Source: Oscillospiraceae bacterium
GTDB taxonomy: Bacteria > Bacillota > Clostridia > Oscillospirales > SIG627
DNA: 64,000 nucleotides
Direction: 5' to 3'
Assembly: GCA_015065325.1 (NCBI GenBank)
Contig: SVQO01000006.1
Span: 35,808 to 99,807 of the forward strand
Positions 30,847 through 41,566 of this stretch are shown piece by piece. Under the pieces are notes generated by a model. It was not told where the DNA came from. It made no database searches and saw nothing but the letters and a program-made list of their open reading frames with translations. Within the stretch, counting starts at the first letter, position 1; every line of letters starts with the position of its first letter. The translations under genes were made by a program, and so were the position numbers.

Positions 30847-32001
30847 ATGAAAAAGCAAGTTTGTATTCTCGGTTCAACCGGCTCCGTCGGTACGCAAGCC
30901 ATTGAAGTAGTCCGAGAACGCGGCTACCGACTGACCGGTATCTGTGCTGACGGAAATATTTCTCTTTTGGAAGATCAGATCCGTGAGTTTCATCCCCTGT
31001 ACTGTGCCGTCAGAAATGAAGAAAAGGCCAAGGAATTGAAAATTGCCGTATCTGATACGGATACCAAGATCCTCTCCGGCGAGGAGGGGATCTTGACTCT
31101 TTGCAGGGAGTGCCCCGCCGATATCGTTGAAAACTCCGTTTTAGGATCCAACGGGATCCTTCCGACGATGGAGCTTTTGCGTGCAGGTAAGGATATTGCT
31201 ATGGCAAATAAAGAGCCTATCGTTGCTGCCGGTGAGATCATTTTGCGTACCGCACGTGAAAACGGTGCACGTATTTTGCCCGTTGACAGTGAACACTCTG
31301 CAATTTTCCAGTGCATGAGCGGTGGTTTTAATGATCGCCGTTATCTTTCTCATCTGGTTTTGACAGCTTCGGGAGGTCCCTTCTTCGGGAAAAGGACGGC
31401 GGAGCTGGAAAAGGTGACTCCGGAAATGGCGCTTGCACACCCTGTTTGGAATATGGGACAAAAAATTTCCATCGATTCTGCTACTCTGTTGAATAAGGGC
31501 TTAGAGCTGATCGAAGCGGTTCGTCTGTTCGACGTTCCCGCTGATCAGGTAGAGATCACCGTTCACCGCCAGTCTATCGTTCATTCTATGGCAACCTTTG
31601 TTGACGGATCCACCATTGCACAGATGGGACACCCCGATATGCGCCACTGCATTCAGTTCGCCCTTACTTATCCGCAACGTACCGAGGGCCTTTGCAAGCC
31701 TCTCGATTTTACCCGCGCCATGACCTTGACCTTTGAAGGCGCTGACGAAGATACCTTTACACTTTTGAAAACGGCAAGACGTGCCGCCATGCTGGGCGGA
31801 ACCTATACCACGGTTCTGAATGCTGCGAACGAATCCTGCGTTCGACTCTTTTTGGATCGCCGTATTTCCTTTTTGGATATTTTCCGCATTGTGGAAGAAG
31901 AGGTTGCTTTGCATACGCCCTTGCATTCTCCCGATATTTCTGATATCCTTGCTCTTGATCGAGAGACGAAAGAGAAGGTTTTGGAAAAATACGCGAATTG
32001 A
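30847..32001 (+). CDS. dxr: 1-deoxy-D-xylulose-5-phosphate reductoisomerase
   Basis: CILGSTGSVGTQAIEV, ANKEPIVAAGEI, LPVDSEHSAIFQC, MGQKISIDSATLLNKGLE. Confidence 0.96.
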   Translation: MKKQVCILGSTGSVGTQAIEVVRERGYRLTGICADGNISLLEDQIREFHPLYCAVRNEEKAKELKIAVSDTDTKILSGEEGILTLCRECPADIVENSVLGSNGILPTMELLRAGKDIAMANKEPIVAAGEIILRTARENGARILPVDSEHSAIFQCMSGGFNDRRYLSHLVLTASGGPFFGKRTAELEKVTPEMALAHPVWNMGQKISIDSATLLNKGLELIEAVRLFDVPADQVEITVHRQSIVHSMATFVDGSTIAQMGHPDMRHCIQFALTYPQRTEGLCKPLDFTRAMTLTFEGADEDTFTLLKTARRAAMLGGTYTTVLNAANESCVRLFLDRRISFLDIFRIVEEEVALHTPLHSPDISDILALDRETKEKVLEKYAN

Positions 32002-32060
32002 TTTTGACCCTTGAAGCAAAAATAAGGTTATACCGTTTTTTTGTTTTGAAAGGATAAGCT

Positions 32061-33089
32061 ATGACGACTATTTTTGGAATTTTGATCGCCATTCTCGTTT
32101 TTGGCGTTATGATCTTTCTTCACGAGCTGGGGCATTATCTTGCTGCCCGCGCCTGCAAGGTGAAGGTGCTGGAATTTGCCGTAGGAATGGGACCGAAGAT
32201 CGTTTCCTGGACCTCAAAAAAAACCGATATCGTGTATTCCTTGCGTTGGCTTCCCATCGGCGGATTTACTGCGATGCAAGGTGAGGACGGTGAAGATCCC
32301 CATCCCGATGCACTGGTGAATAAGCCCCGTTGGCAAAAGCTGTGCGTGCTCTTTGCCGGATCCTTTATGAATATTATTTCCGGCGTGATCGCAATGTTTA
32401 TCGTCCTTACCATGACCGGTCGCGTCGGTACTCTTGAGATCAGCAACTTTTTGGGAGACAGCGTCTCCGACCGTTGGTTGCTGGAGGGGGATGAGATCGT
32501 TGCCATCAACGGCAAAAAAATGGTTGATTATAACGATGCGGCAAATACGATCATGCTGGATGGCACAAAGCCCTTGGACATCACCGTCCTTCGTGACGAG
32601 GATAAAGTGGTTTTAAAGGGTGTTCAGTTTAAAACGGAGGAACAGGAAGGCATCAAGATCGCCGTTTTGGATTTCCAGTTCAAGGCAGCACCTCTTTCCT
32701 TCGGTGCTTTGTGTAAGCAAACTGTAACGCAATCCATTTCAACGGTTAAAATGATCTATAAAACCCTGATCGAATTGATTACGGGAAAATACGGCCTAAA
32801 AGGCGTTTCCGGTCCCGTGGGAACAGTTTCCGTGATCTCTGAGGTTGCCGTAACCGGGTTCGTAAATATTCTCTATTTATTCTCGTTTATCAGCTTGAAT
32901 TTGGGTGTTATGAATCTTTTGCCTTTGCCTGCTTTGGACGGCGGAAGAATTCTGTTTACCTTGGTGGAATGTATCATTCGAAAGCCCCTGGATCCGAAAT
33001 TCGAAGGCTACGTACATCTTGTTGGGATGATCCTGCTTTTGGGCTTCATGGCGGTTGTGACCGTGTTTGACGTAATAAAACTATTCTGA
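32061..33089 (+). CDS. rseP: RIP metalloprotease (RseP/RasP)
   Basis: FLHELGHYLAARACKVKVLEFAVGMGP; LPLPALDGGRILF. Confidence 0.94.
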   Translation: MTTIFGILIAILVFGVMIFLHELGHYLAARACKVKVLEFAVGMGPKIVSWTSKKTDIVYSLRWLPIGGFTAMQGEDGEDPHPDALVNKPRWQKLCVLFAGSFMNIISGVIAMFIVLTMTGRVGTLEISNFLGDSVSDRWLLEGDEIVAINGKKMVDYNDAANTIMLDGTKPLDITVLRDEDKVVLKGVQFKTEEQEGIKIAVLDFQFKAAPLSFGALCKQTVTQSISTVKMIYKTLIELITGKYGLKGVSGPVGTVSVISEVAVTGFVNILYLFSFISLNLGVMNLLPLPALDGGRILFTLVECIIRKPLDPKFEGYVHLVGMILLLGFMAVVTVFDVIKLF

Positions 33090-33103
33090 CGGAGGTGTAA
33101 GCC

Positions 33104-34183
33104 TTGACTCGAAAGCTTACGAAGAAAATCAAGATCGGTTCCCGTTTCATTGGTGGCGGGGAGCCTATTTTGGTGCAGTCCATGACTTGTACCCCCACCA
33201 CGGATTTTGAAGCCACTCTTGCGCAGATCCGTTCTCTGGAGGAGGCAGGGTGCGACGTCGTTCGTTTCACCGTACCCGACCACGAAGCAGTGCGCAATAT
33301 TGCCAGACTGAAGGAAAATACCACCATTCCGCTGGTTGCCGATATTCATTTCGATTACCGCCTTGCCATCGAGTCTGCACAGGCGGGCGTGGATAAGATT
33401 CGTATCAATCCCGGAAATATCGGTGAAAAGGCAAACGTGCTTGCCGTGGCAAGTGTTTGTCGCGAAAAGAAAATCCCGATTCGCGTGGGTGTGAATTCCG
33501 GCTCGCTGGAGCGAGAGCTTCTGATGAAGTACGGCGGACCTACTCCGGAAGCACTTTGCGAAAGTGCCCTGGATAAGGTTCGTATGCTGGAGGAGTGCGA
33601 TTTCGACCAAATCGTTGTTTCCGTAAAATCCAGCAACGTGTCCAATATGATCGCAACCAACCGATTGCTTTCCGAGCGTACCGATTACCCTCTGCACCTT
33701 GGCGTTACTGAGGCGGGTACTTTGATGTCCGGTATTGTAAAGTCCTCCATTGGTATTGGCTCCCTCCTTGCAGACGGTATCGGTGATACCATCCGTGTAT
33801 CCTTGACCACCCGCGACCTGACGGAAGAGGTCTTTGCCGCAAGACGCATCCTTTCCTCTCTGTCGTTGATGGAGAATACCATCGACATCGTTTCTTGTCC
33901 TACTTGCGGTCGAACAAAGATCGATCTTGTCGGAATTGCCACGGAGCTTGAGAACCGTATTGCTTCCCTTGGCTTTAAGCCCAAAAAGAGCATTAAGGTT
34001 GCCGTAATGGGCTGTATCGTAAACGGGCCCGGAGAAGCCAAGGATGCTGACGTAGGAATTGCAGGCGGCAGAAGCGAGGCAATTTTGTTTCGCAAGGGGG
34101 AGATCGTTCGTAAGATCCCCGAGGACCGCGTCATCGATATTTTGCTGGATGAGATCAAAAAACTTTCCGAGGTTGATTTATAA
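33104..34183 (+). CDS. ispG: 4-hydroxy-3-methylbut-2-en-1-yl diphosphate synthase
   Basis: VQSMTCTPTTDFEATLAQI, RINPGNIG, SCPTCGRTKIDL, VMGCIVNGPGEAKDADVGIAGG. Confidence 0.96.
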   Translation: MTRKLTKKIKIGSRFIGGGEPILVQSMTCTPTTDFEATLAQIRSLEEAGCDVVRFTVPDHEAVRNIARLKENTTIPLVADIHFDYRLAIESAQAGVDKIRINPGNIGEKANVLAVASVCREKKIPIRVGVNSGSLERELLMKYGGPTPEALCESALDKVRMLEECDFDQIVVSVKSSNVSNMIATNRLLSERTDYPLHLGVTEAGTLMSGIVKSSIGIGSLLADGIGDTIRVSLTTRDLTEEVFAARRILSSLSLMENTIDIVSCPTCGRTKIDLVGIATELENRIASLGFKPKKSIKVAVMGCIVNGPGEAKDADVGIAGGRSEAILFRKGEIVRKIPEDRVIDILLDEIKKLSEVDL

Positions 34184-37100
34184 TGATGAAAGACCCGACA
34201 AAAAAGCTCTTTACCGAGCTTTTTTTCAAATACAGCCCCAGTACGCAGGATAGCGAAATACTGGATCTTTTGGAGGATTATACGTATCGGCTCAATAAAG
34301 AGACCCGCGAGATCCGTATCGATTTTTATCTATCCCGACTGGTTCCGAAATTCCGTCTTTACGCGATGGAGGAAGCGATCAGCCAAGCGTATCAGCTGAC
34401 CAGCTGCTTCATTTTTCCCAAGTATTCCTCTGAACTTTTCGACCCCTCTTATCAGGAAGAATTGCTTTTGGAGCTTGGCAGGAATACCAAGCTCGCCAGA
34501 GGCTTTTTTGACGACTGCGTGATGAAAATGGATGGAGATTCCGTTACCTTTGAAATGAGGGCGGGATACGATAAGCTTCCGCGGAACGGCGAATGCGAGC
34601 GTTTGCTGGAGGAGATCATCTTTTCTGAATTCGGTCTTCGAAAAACCGTTTCCTTTCACGCGGAGGAGTTTGATATTGCCGAATATAACCGACGTCAAAG
34701 CTTTACGATGCTGTTTGACGACGTGGTCAAGCCTATTTCCGCAGAGAGCGCAGGCGGTGCACCTTCCTTTGGTCCAAGCGGTTCCTTTCCGACCGCGGAA
34801 TTTGATGAGAATGGGGAATATCCCACCTCAATTGGTGATGACACCGAGTTTTTCTTTGACCGCGACAATCTAATCGTTCGGGCAGGTTACTGCACCTTTG
34901 ATCTCAAGGAACCGCAAGAGCTTTTTGGGCGCAAATGGAAGGATGAGGATCTGGATACGCTTCATCCAATTCGGGATTTTTCCTCTCATCCCGGCCCTGT
35001 TTCCTTCTGCGGTAAGTTTCTTTCTCAGGAAAATAAGGAAATGCGCGGCAAGGACGGCTTTCGCGTAAAGGTACATATTACCGATGGCGCTTCCTCCGTA
35101 ACCGTAAAGGTTTCGGGGGCCACGGACAAGGTGAAGCCTTTGATGAAGGCGGCTCCCGGAACCCCCTTGTTTGTCGTCGGAAATCTAATGTTCGATCAGT
35201 TCGAAAATGAATTGATCGTAAAGCCTCGCGCTGTGTTTCAGATCGGAGAGATCCCGCTGACCGACACTGCTGAGGAAAAGCGCATTGAGCTTCATTTGCA
35301 TACCAAGATGAGCACAATGGATGCCACCATTGAAACCAAGGACATCGTCAAGCTTGCGCACTCCTGGGGTCACCGTGCCGTAGCAATTACTGACCACGGA
35401 AATCTCCAGGGCTTTCCCGATGCCATGCTGACTGCCGAAGCACTTGGAATGAAGATCATCTACGGAATGGAAGGCTATTTTGTGGACGATACCGCCAGAG
35501 CGCTTTTCGGTGAAGCACACGGCGATTTTGAATCAACGGAGTTCGTAATTTTTGATATTGAGACCACGGGCCTTTCGCCGTTGTCCTGTCAGATCACAGA
35601 GATCGGTGCCGTCCTTTATAAAAACGGAGAGGTTTTGGATCGTTTTTCCACCTTTGCCGATCCGGGTGAGCCCATTCCTCCTAACATCGTGGAGCTGACG
35701 GGGATCACCGATGAAATGGTGAAGGGCGCTCCCACTCCGCCGGAAGCAGTCAAAGCGTTTCTTGAATTTGCGGGGGATCGTCTCTTGATCGCACACAACG
35801 CAAACTTTGATATGGGCTTTATAAAAAAGGTTGCGGAGGATCACGATCTTCCTTTGCCCAATCCCTATCTGGATACCCTTGCATTGTCACGCTTTTTGAA
35901 TCCGGAATTGAAAAAGCATAAGCTGGATACCTTGCAGGAATATTTCGGCCTGGAGGAATTCAATCACCACAGAGCAGATCAGGATGCGGAAATGCTAGGG
36001 AAGATCTTTGACGCAATGATCGCTAAAATGCGCGGTGAGGGTATTCGTGACTTGGACGGAATGATGGCAGGTATGTCCAATTCTTGCGATCCGAAAAAAT
36101 TAAAAACTTATCATATCATTCTCTTGGTAAAGAATCAGGTGGGACTGAAAAACCTCTATAAATTGGTTTCCCGTTCTTATCTGGATTTCTATGCGCGCCG
36201 TCCCCGCATTCCCAAAACGGTTTTGCAGGAGCATCGCGAAGGTCTTCTTATCGGCTCCGCCTGCTCAGAGGGTGAGCTTTACAGTGCCATCGTGGAAGGA
36301 AAAAGCTTCGGTGATCTTCTTCGTATTGCGGATTTCTACGATTATTTGGAGGTTCAGCCCACGGGGAACGACGCCTATCTGATCCGTGACGGCAAGGTTT
36401 CCGGCGTTGAAAAGCTGCAGGAGATCAACCGTACCATTTTGAATTTGGGAAAAAAGAAAAATAAAATGGTCGTTGCTACCGGTGACGTGCATTTTATGCG
36501 TCCTCAGGACGAGATCTACCGTCGAATTTTGCTTGCCGGAATGAAGTTTAAGGATGCAGATTCGCCAACGCCCCTTTATATGCGTACTACCGACGAAATG
36601 CTTGCGGAGTTTTCCTATTTGCCCGAGGAGGTTGCCCGTCAGATCGTCATTGAAAATCCCAATAAGATCTGCGATATGATCGAGGAGGTTCGTCCGATTC
36701 CCAAGGGCTCTTATCCTCCTTCTCTGGAGGGAGCGGTGGAGGAGCTGAACCGCGCCTGCTATGAAAAAGCCAAGGATATGTACGGCGATCCTCTGCCTGC
36801 CATCGTAGAGGAGCGACTGAATAAGGAGCTGACCTCCATTGAAAAGCATGGCTTCTCTGTGCTTTACGTTATCGCAAAGCGTCTTGTTAAAAACAGTGAG
36901 GACAAGGGATATCTCGTAGGCTCCCGAGGCTCCGTAGGATCCTCATTCGTTGCCACGATGGCGAGCATTTCCGAGGTTAATCCTTTGGTCCCCCATTACC
37001 TTTGTCCCAATAAGGCGTGCAAATACAGCGAGTTTATAACGGACGGCTCCATCGGCTCAGGATTTGACCTGGAGCCAAAGGTCTGCCCGAAGTGCGGAAC

Positions 37101-38589
37101 GCCCATGACCTCCGACGGACACGACATTCCCTTCGAAACCTTTCTTGGGTTTTTTGGAGATAAGTCTCCCGATATCGACTTGAACTTCTCCGGAGATGTC
37201 CAAGCAGATGCCCATAAATACACCGAGGAACTGTTCGGTGAGGGGAATGTGTTCCGAGCCGGTACCATCGGTACTTTGGCAGAAAAGAACGCCTACGGTT
37301 ACGTGAAAAAGTATCTTGAGGAAAGAGGAAAGTCCGTTAATCACGCCGCCGAGAATCAGCTTGTGGTAGGATGTACCGGTGTGAAAAAAACCACCGGACA
37401 GCATCCCGGCGGTATTATCGTTATTCCACGTGACCGAGAGGTATATGATTTTACGCCCGTTCAACACCCTGCAGACGGTCAGGGAACCGAAACCATTACC
37501 ACCCACTTTGCTTTCTCCTATTTGCACGATACGGTGCTGAAGCTCGATATACTCGGACACGATGTTCCTACCAAGTATAAGATGCTGGAGAAATACACAG
37601 GGATCAACGTGCTTACCGTTCCGATGCGCGATGAAAAGGTTATGAGCCTTTTCGATTCTTCCGAAGCTTTGGGCTGTGATCTGAGCGAGATCGGCGTAGA
37701 AACGGGAACTCTTTGCTTACCCGAATTCGGCACCAAGTTCGTTCGACAGATGCTTAAAGACACCAAGCCGAAGACCTTTGCAGACCTTTTGCAGATCTCC
37801 GGTCTTTCCCACGGAACCGACGTGTGGTTGGGAAATGCTCAGGATCTGATCAAGGATGGGGTTTGTACCATTTCAGAGGTGATCGGAACCAGAGACAATA
37901 TTATGACGTATCTGATCTACCATAATATGGATAAAAAGATGAGCTTTGATATTATGGAAAAGGTACGAAAGGGAAAAGGCTTGACGCCCGAGTGGGAGGA
38001 AGCAATGCGCGAGCACGATGTGCCTGACTGGTATATTTCCTCCTGCAAAAAGATCAAGTATATGTTCCCGAAGGCACACGCTGCAGCCTACGTAATTTCC
38101 GCTATCCGTCTTGCTTGGTTTAAAGTGTATCACCCCGTTGAGTTTTACTGTGCGTATTTCTCTGCTGCACCCGACGGAACGGACATGACTCTGATGATGA
38201 AGGGTGTGAAGGGGTGCCTGGAGGAGCTTGCGCGCTTGGAGAATACCGGTGCAAAGCTGACCCAAAAGGAAAAGGCTACCTCGGACGTTATGCAGATCAC
38301 TTATGAGATCTGTTCCAGAGGCATAGAGATCCTTCCCGTAGATCTGTTTAAATCCGACGCAAAGCTTTTCCTGCCGGAAGACGGAAAAATGCGGCTGCCC
38401 TTTATCACCATTCCCGGGCTTGGTGAAAACGCGGCGATCAAAATTGCCGAAGCAGTCAAGCAGGGAGGAATCTATTCCGTTGAGGATTTTAAGGAGAAAA
38501 GCGGAATCGGAAAAGGAGTATTGGATACCCTGCGTGAGAATGGTGTTTTATCCTCTTTGCCCGAGTCCAATCAGCTCTCTATGTTTTAA
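34183..38589 (+). CDS. polC: DNA polymerase III PolC-type alpha subunit
   Basis: PHP domain (ELHLHTKMSTMDA), exonuclease (VIFDIETTGLSP), C-family polymerase motifs (GSRGSVGSSFVATM, SPDIDLNFSGD); 1468 aa. Confidence 0.98.
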   Translation: MMKDPTKKLFTELFFKYSPSTQDSEILDLLEDYTYRLNKETREIRIDFYLSRLVPKFRLYAMEEAISQAYQLTSCFIFPKYSSELFDPSYQEELLLELGRNTKLARGFFDDCVMKMDGDSVTFEMRAGYDKLPRNGECERLLEEIIFSEFGLRKTVSFHAEEFDIAEYNRRQSFTMLFDDVVKPISAESAGGAPSFGPSGSFPTAEFDENGEYPTSIGDDTEFFFDRDNLIVRAGYCTFDLKEPQELFGRKWKDEDLDTLHPIRDFSSHPGPVSFCGKFLSQENKEMRGKDGFRVKVHITDGASSVTVKVSGATDKVKPLMKAAPGTPLFVVGNLMFDQFENELIVKPRAVFQIGEIPLTDTAEEKRIELHLHTKMSTMDATIETKDIVKLAHSWGHRAVAITDHGNLQGFPDAMLTAEALGMKIIYGMEGYFVDDTARALFGEAHGDFESTEFVIFDIETTGLSPLSCQITEIGAVLYKNGEVLDRFSTFADPGEPIPPNIVELTGITDEMVKGAPTPPEAVKAFLEFAGDRLLIAHNANFDMGFIKKVAEDHDLPLPNPYLDTLALSRFLNPELKKHKLDTLQEYFGLEEFNHHRADQDAEMLGKIFDAMIAKMRGEGIRDLDGMMAGMSNSCDPKKLKTYHIILLVKNQVGLKNLYKLVSRSYLDFYARRPRIPKTVLQEHREGLLIGSACSEGELYSAIVEGKSFGDLLRIADFYDYLEVQPTGNDAYLIRDGKVSGVEKLQEINRTILNLGKKKNKMVVATGDVHFMRPQDEIYRRILLAGMKFKDADSPTPLYMRTTDEMLAEFSYLPEEVARQIVIENPNKICDMIEEVRPIPKGSYPPSLEGAVEELNRACYEKAKDMYGDPLPAIVEERLNKELTSIEKHGFSVLYVIAKRLVKNSEDKGYLVGSRGSVGSSFVATMASISEVNPLVPHYLCPNKACKYSEFITDGSIGSGFDLEPKVCPKCGTPMTSDGHDIPFETFLGFFGDKSPDIDLNFSGDVQADAHKYTEELFGEGNVFRAGTIGTLAEKNAYGYVKKYLEERGKSVNHAAENQLVVGCTGVKKTTGQHPGGIIVIPRDREVYDFTPVQHPADGQGTETITTHFAFSYLHDTVLKLDILGHDVPTKYKMLEKYTGINVLTVPMRDEKVMSLFDSSEALGCDLSEIGVETGTLCLPEFGTKFVRQMLKDTKPKTFADLLQISGLSHGTDVWLGNAQDLIKDGVCTISEVIGTRDNIMTYLIYHNMDKKMSFDIMEKVRKGKGLTPEWEEAMREHDVPDWYISSCKKIKYMFPKAHAAAYVISAIRLAWFKVYHPVEFYCAYFSAAPDGTDMTLMMKGVKGCLEELARLENTGAKLTQKEKATSDVMQITYEICSRGIEILPVDLFKSDAKLFLPEDGKMRLPFITIPGLGENAAIKIAEAVKQGGIYSVEDFKEKSGIGKGVLDTLRENGVLSSLPESNQLSMF

Positions 38590-38599
38590 TCTTTTCTGA

Positions 38600-38631
38600 A
38601 AAAGAAGCCAAAGTAATTTGGCTTCTTTTTT
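38600..38631 (+). terminator. intrinsic terminator after polC
   Basis: AAGAAGCCAAA-GTAA-TTTGGCTTC then TTTTTT. Confidence 0.85.
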
Positions 38632-38735
38632 GCAGAAATTCGTCAAAAAAGTTCATATTTTCGCAACAATTGCAAGACCTTTTATTCATACAGAAAGAGT
38701 ACAATGAATAGGTTAAAGTATGAAAGGAGACAGTT

Positions 38736-40178
38736 ATGGATCAGTCTAAGAAAAAGTTCAAGTTTTCCTATCACTGGGTCATTTTCGGAATTGGCTTTTT
38801 GATGGTATTTACTGCCCTCGGTTTCAATTCCAGCGTGCAGAGCTATTATAAGAACCCGATTATTCAGCAGGTTCTCGGGGAAGAAAACTTTATGTTGTAT
38901 GCACCGCGTATGACCGTGCGTTATATTGCCACCGCAGTCTTGAATATTTATTTCGGCGCTCTGGTTGCAAAATTCGGCGCGCGCAAGTTGATTGGCGCGG
39001 GCTTTGTCAGCTTGATTTTGTACTGTGTTTTGTCGGCTCTTTGCGACGGATCTTTGATCTGTTCCGTTGTTAAGTCTGTTTTCGGTCTGAATATGAATTG
39101 GTCGGTTACTGCTACCTGTGCGTTTTTATATGCGGCCAGTATCTTCTTTGGGATCGGACTTGCGTGGACCACCACGACCATTGTCGGTATTTTGGTTGAG
39201 AAGTGGTTTACCAACGATAAGGGTAAGGTGATGGGCATTATCCTTGCTGCCAACGGTTTCGGCGGGGCAGTTGCAGAATTCCTTCTCAGCGGCATTCTTT
39301 ACAACTTTTCCAAGGTGCAGGATCCCATGAAGGCTATGTGGCAGCGCGGCTACTACATAACCGCTCTCATTCTCTTTGTAGTCGGGGTGGTTTCCGTTCT
39401 TTTGATTCGCAACACGCCCGAGGATATGAAGCTCGATGCGCTCGGAAAGAATTCCGTTGCTAAGAAAAAGCGTGGCTCTAACTGGGTCGGCTTTGAAATG
39501 GACGACATCAAGAGAAAGAAGTATTTCTATATTACCGGTGCTTGTGTTTTTATTACCGGTTTTGTTTTGAACTCCTTTAACGGAAACGCAAGACCTCATA
39601 TGGAAGAAATGCAGATCGCAAACCTTGCTTTTATTATGTCCGCTCACTCCATTGCTCTGACCTTTTCCAAGATCCTGGCAGGCTTTGCATTTGACAAGTT
39701 CGGTATTCGTTTCACCTTCGGTTATTGTTCCCTTGCCGCCGTAATATCTCTGCTTGCCCTTTGCGGTGTATCCATGAGCCCTACGGTTGCCCCCTGGCTT
39801 TACAGTATTCTTTCCTCTGTTGCCCTTCCGCTGGAAACCATTATGATTCCCTTGCTCGTTGCGGAAATGTTCGGAAGGAAGAATTATTCGAAAATAATGG
39901 GCTATTACCTGGGGTTAAATACCTTCGGTTACGCAGCAGGCTCGCTTGTCGTTGACTTTTTCCGAGATCAACTTGGTTCTTATACGATGATTTTTACCAT
40001 TTTCGCCGTTATTCTTACGTTAAATCTCGTCGTCGTTCAATTTGCCTTCGTTGCAGCAAAGAAGGATCGTGAGAATTATGAAAAGCGTTTGAGCCAAGAC
40101 CCCTTGTCGGATGGCGGGGAAAATAATGATTTAGAGGAATTTAACCGTAAAATTCGGGAAGCTGTTAAAAATAAATAA
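38736..40178 (+). CDS. MFS transporter
   Basis: About 12 TM helices; paralogous to the next gene (FGIGLAWTTTTIVGILVEKWFT). Confidence 0.88.
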   Translation: MDQSKKKFKFSYHWVIFGIGFLMVFTALGFNSSVQSYYKNPIIQQVLGEENFMLYAPRMTVRYIATAVLNIYFGALVAKFGARKLIGAGFVSLILYCVLSALCDGSLICSVVKSVFGLNMNWSVTATCAFLYAASIFFGIGLAWTTTTIVGILVEKWFTNDKGKVMGIILAANGFGGAVAEFLLSGILYNFSKVQDPMKAMWQRGYYITALILFVVGVVSVLLIRNTPEDMKLDALGKNSVAKKKRGSNWVGFEMDDIKRKKYFYITGACVFITGFVLNSFNGNARPHMEEMQIANLAFIMSAHSIALTFSKILAGFAFDKFGIRFTFGYCSLAAVISLLALCGVSMSPTVAPWLYSILSSVALPLETIMIPLLVAEMFGRKNYSKIMGYYLGLNTFGYAAGSLVVDFFRDQLGSYTMIFTIFAVILTLNLVVVQFAFVAAKKDRENYEKRLSQDPLSDGGENNDLEEFNRKIREAVKNK

Positions 40179-40181
40179 TTA

Positions 40182-40218
40182 AAGATGAAAAGCCGCACTC
40201 GTTGCGGCTTACATCTTT
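40182..40218 (+). terminator. putative intergenic hairpin/terminator
   Basis: AAAGATGaAAAGCCGCA-CTCG-TTGCGGCTTaCATCTTT. Confidence 0.45.
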
Positions 40219-40234
40219 GAAGAAAGCGGAATAT

Positions 40235-41530
40235 ATGACGAGGAATAAAGCGCGATTGCAAAAATACTATCCCTGGGTCGTTGTTGCGACAGGCTTTTTG
40301 ATGGTGATGGTGGGACTTGGCTTCGGCTCTTTTTCGCGCTCTACGTATCTGAAGGTCGTTACGGAGCAGATGGGACTTGACCGCGGTGGCTTTGCGCTAA
40401 GCGATACCATCCGAAATCTCGTTACCGCAGTTTTGAGTATTTATTTCGGAAAGTTTCTTCTTCGCTACGATGCGAGAAGGATGATCGGCGCCGGTTTTAT
40501 TGCTCTCACCGCGTCATTCGTCTGTAATGCCGTTGCTACGGGATATCTGGAGTTTTACATCGGCGGAGTGTTCCTCGGAATCGGTCTCGCCTGGACAACG
40601 ACCACCATCGTCGGCGTATTGGTTGAGCGGTGGTTTACGGGAAATACCGGAACGATTATGGGTGTGATTCTTGCCGCAAACGGCGTGGGCGGCTTTTTGA
40701 GTGAGAAGGTCGTCAACCGCATCATTTACGGTATGGATCTGTCGCGCCCCGTTTCAGAGGGAAGATGGAAAGAAGCGTATTGGTTCGTTGCCGTCCTATT
40801 CGCCGTAGTCGGTGCGATCGTCGTGCTCCTGATCCGCAATAAGCCTGAGGATATTGGGATCGAAAAAACACATCTTGCGGAAAAGACGCAGAAAAAGAAG
40901 CGCAGTGAAGCTTGGACCGGGATGAAATTGGAGCAGGCTGTTCACAAGCCCTATTTTTATATGGCCGTTCTCAGCGTTTTTGTAAACGGTATTATCCTGC
41001 AGGCAATGGTCACTCTTGCAAAGCCCTTGATGCAGGACGTGGGGATCGGAATGCGTGTTCTGGATCGCGGATACAGTATCTACGCATTCGTGCTCGTCGG
41101 TACCAAGGTGCTCACAGGCATTCTTTACGACAAATGGGGCTTGAAGACCTCGTATGCCGTTTGCAGCATCGGTGCCCTTATCGCCCTCTTCCTTTTGTTA
41201 TTCCAAAATCCCGAGCAAACCCATATTACTTACGTTTATTTATTGATCGCTCCCTTCGCACTCCCCCTGGAAACGGTTATGATCCCCCTGCTTACAAAGG
41301 GACTTTTCGGCTTGAAGGATTTTACGAAAATTATGGGGTATTTGGTTGCCGTCAATACGCTGGGGATGGCGATCGGTACTTCGGCAAGTAATTTGGTGTA
41401 CGATATTGTCCAATCATACGTTCCTTGTCTTCAGGTTTTGATCGTTTTATTTGCAGTGACTGCAGTCCTCGGAATCATTGCGATTAATATGGCGCAAAAG
41501 GACCGTAAGAATATTTCTCTGAAGGATTAA
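40235..41530 (+). CDS. MFS transporter (tandem paralog)
   Basis: About 12 TM helices; LGIGLAWTTTTIVGVLVERWFT shared with upstream paralog. Confidence 0.88.
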   Translation: MTRNKARLQKYYPWVVVATGFLMVMVGLGFGSFSRSTYLKVVTEQMGLDRGGFALSDTIRNLVTAVLSIYFGKFLLRYDARRMIGAGFIALTASFVCNAVATGYLEFYIGGVFLGIGLAWTTTTIVGVLVERWFTGNTGTIMGVILAANGVGGFLSEKVVNRIIYGMDLSRPVSEGRWKEAYWFVAVLFAVVGAIVVLLIRNKPEDIGIEKTHLAEKTQKKKRSEAWTGMKLEQAVHKPYFYMAVLSVFVNGIILQAMVTLAKPLMQDVGIGMRVLDRGYSIYAFVLVGTKVLTGILYDKWGLKTSYAVCSIGALIALFLLLFQNPEQTHITYVYLLIAPFALPLETVMIPLLTKGLFGLKDFTKIMGYLVAVNTLGMAIGTSASNLVYDIVQSYVPCLQVLIVLFAVTAVLGIIAINMAQKDRKNISLKD

Positions 41531-41566
41531 AAAAGACGCTGGTTTTTACAAATCAGCGTCTTTTCT
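41529..41566. terminator. bidirectional terminator
   Basis: AAAAGACGCTG...CAGCGTCTTTT between convergent genes. Confidence 0.7.
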
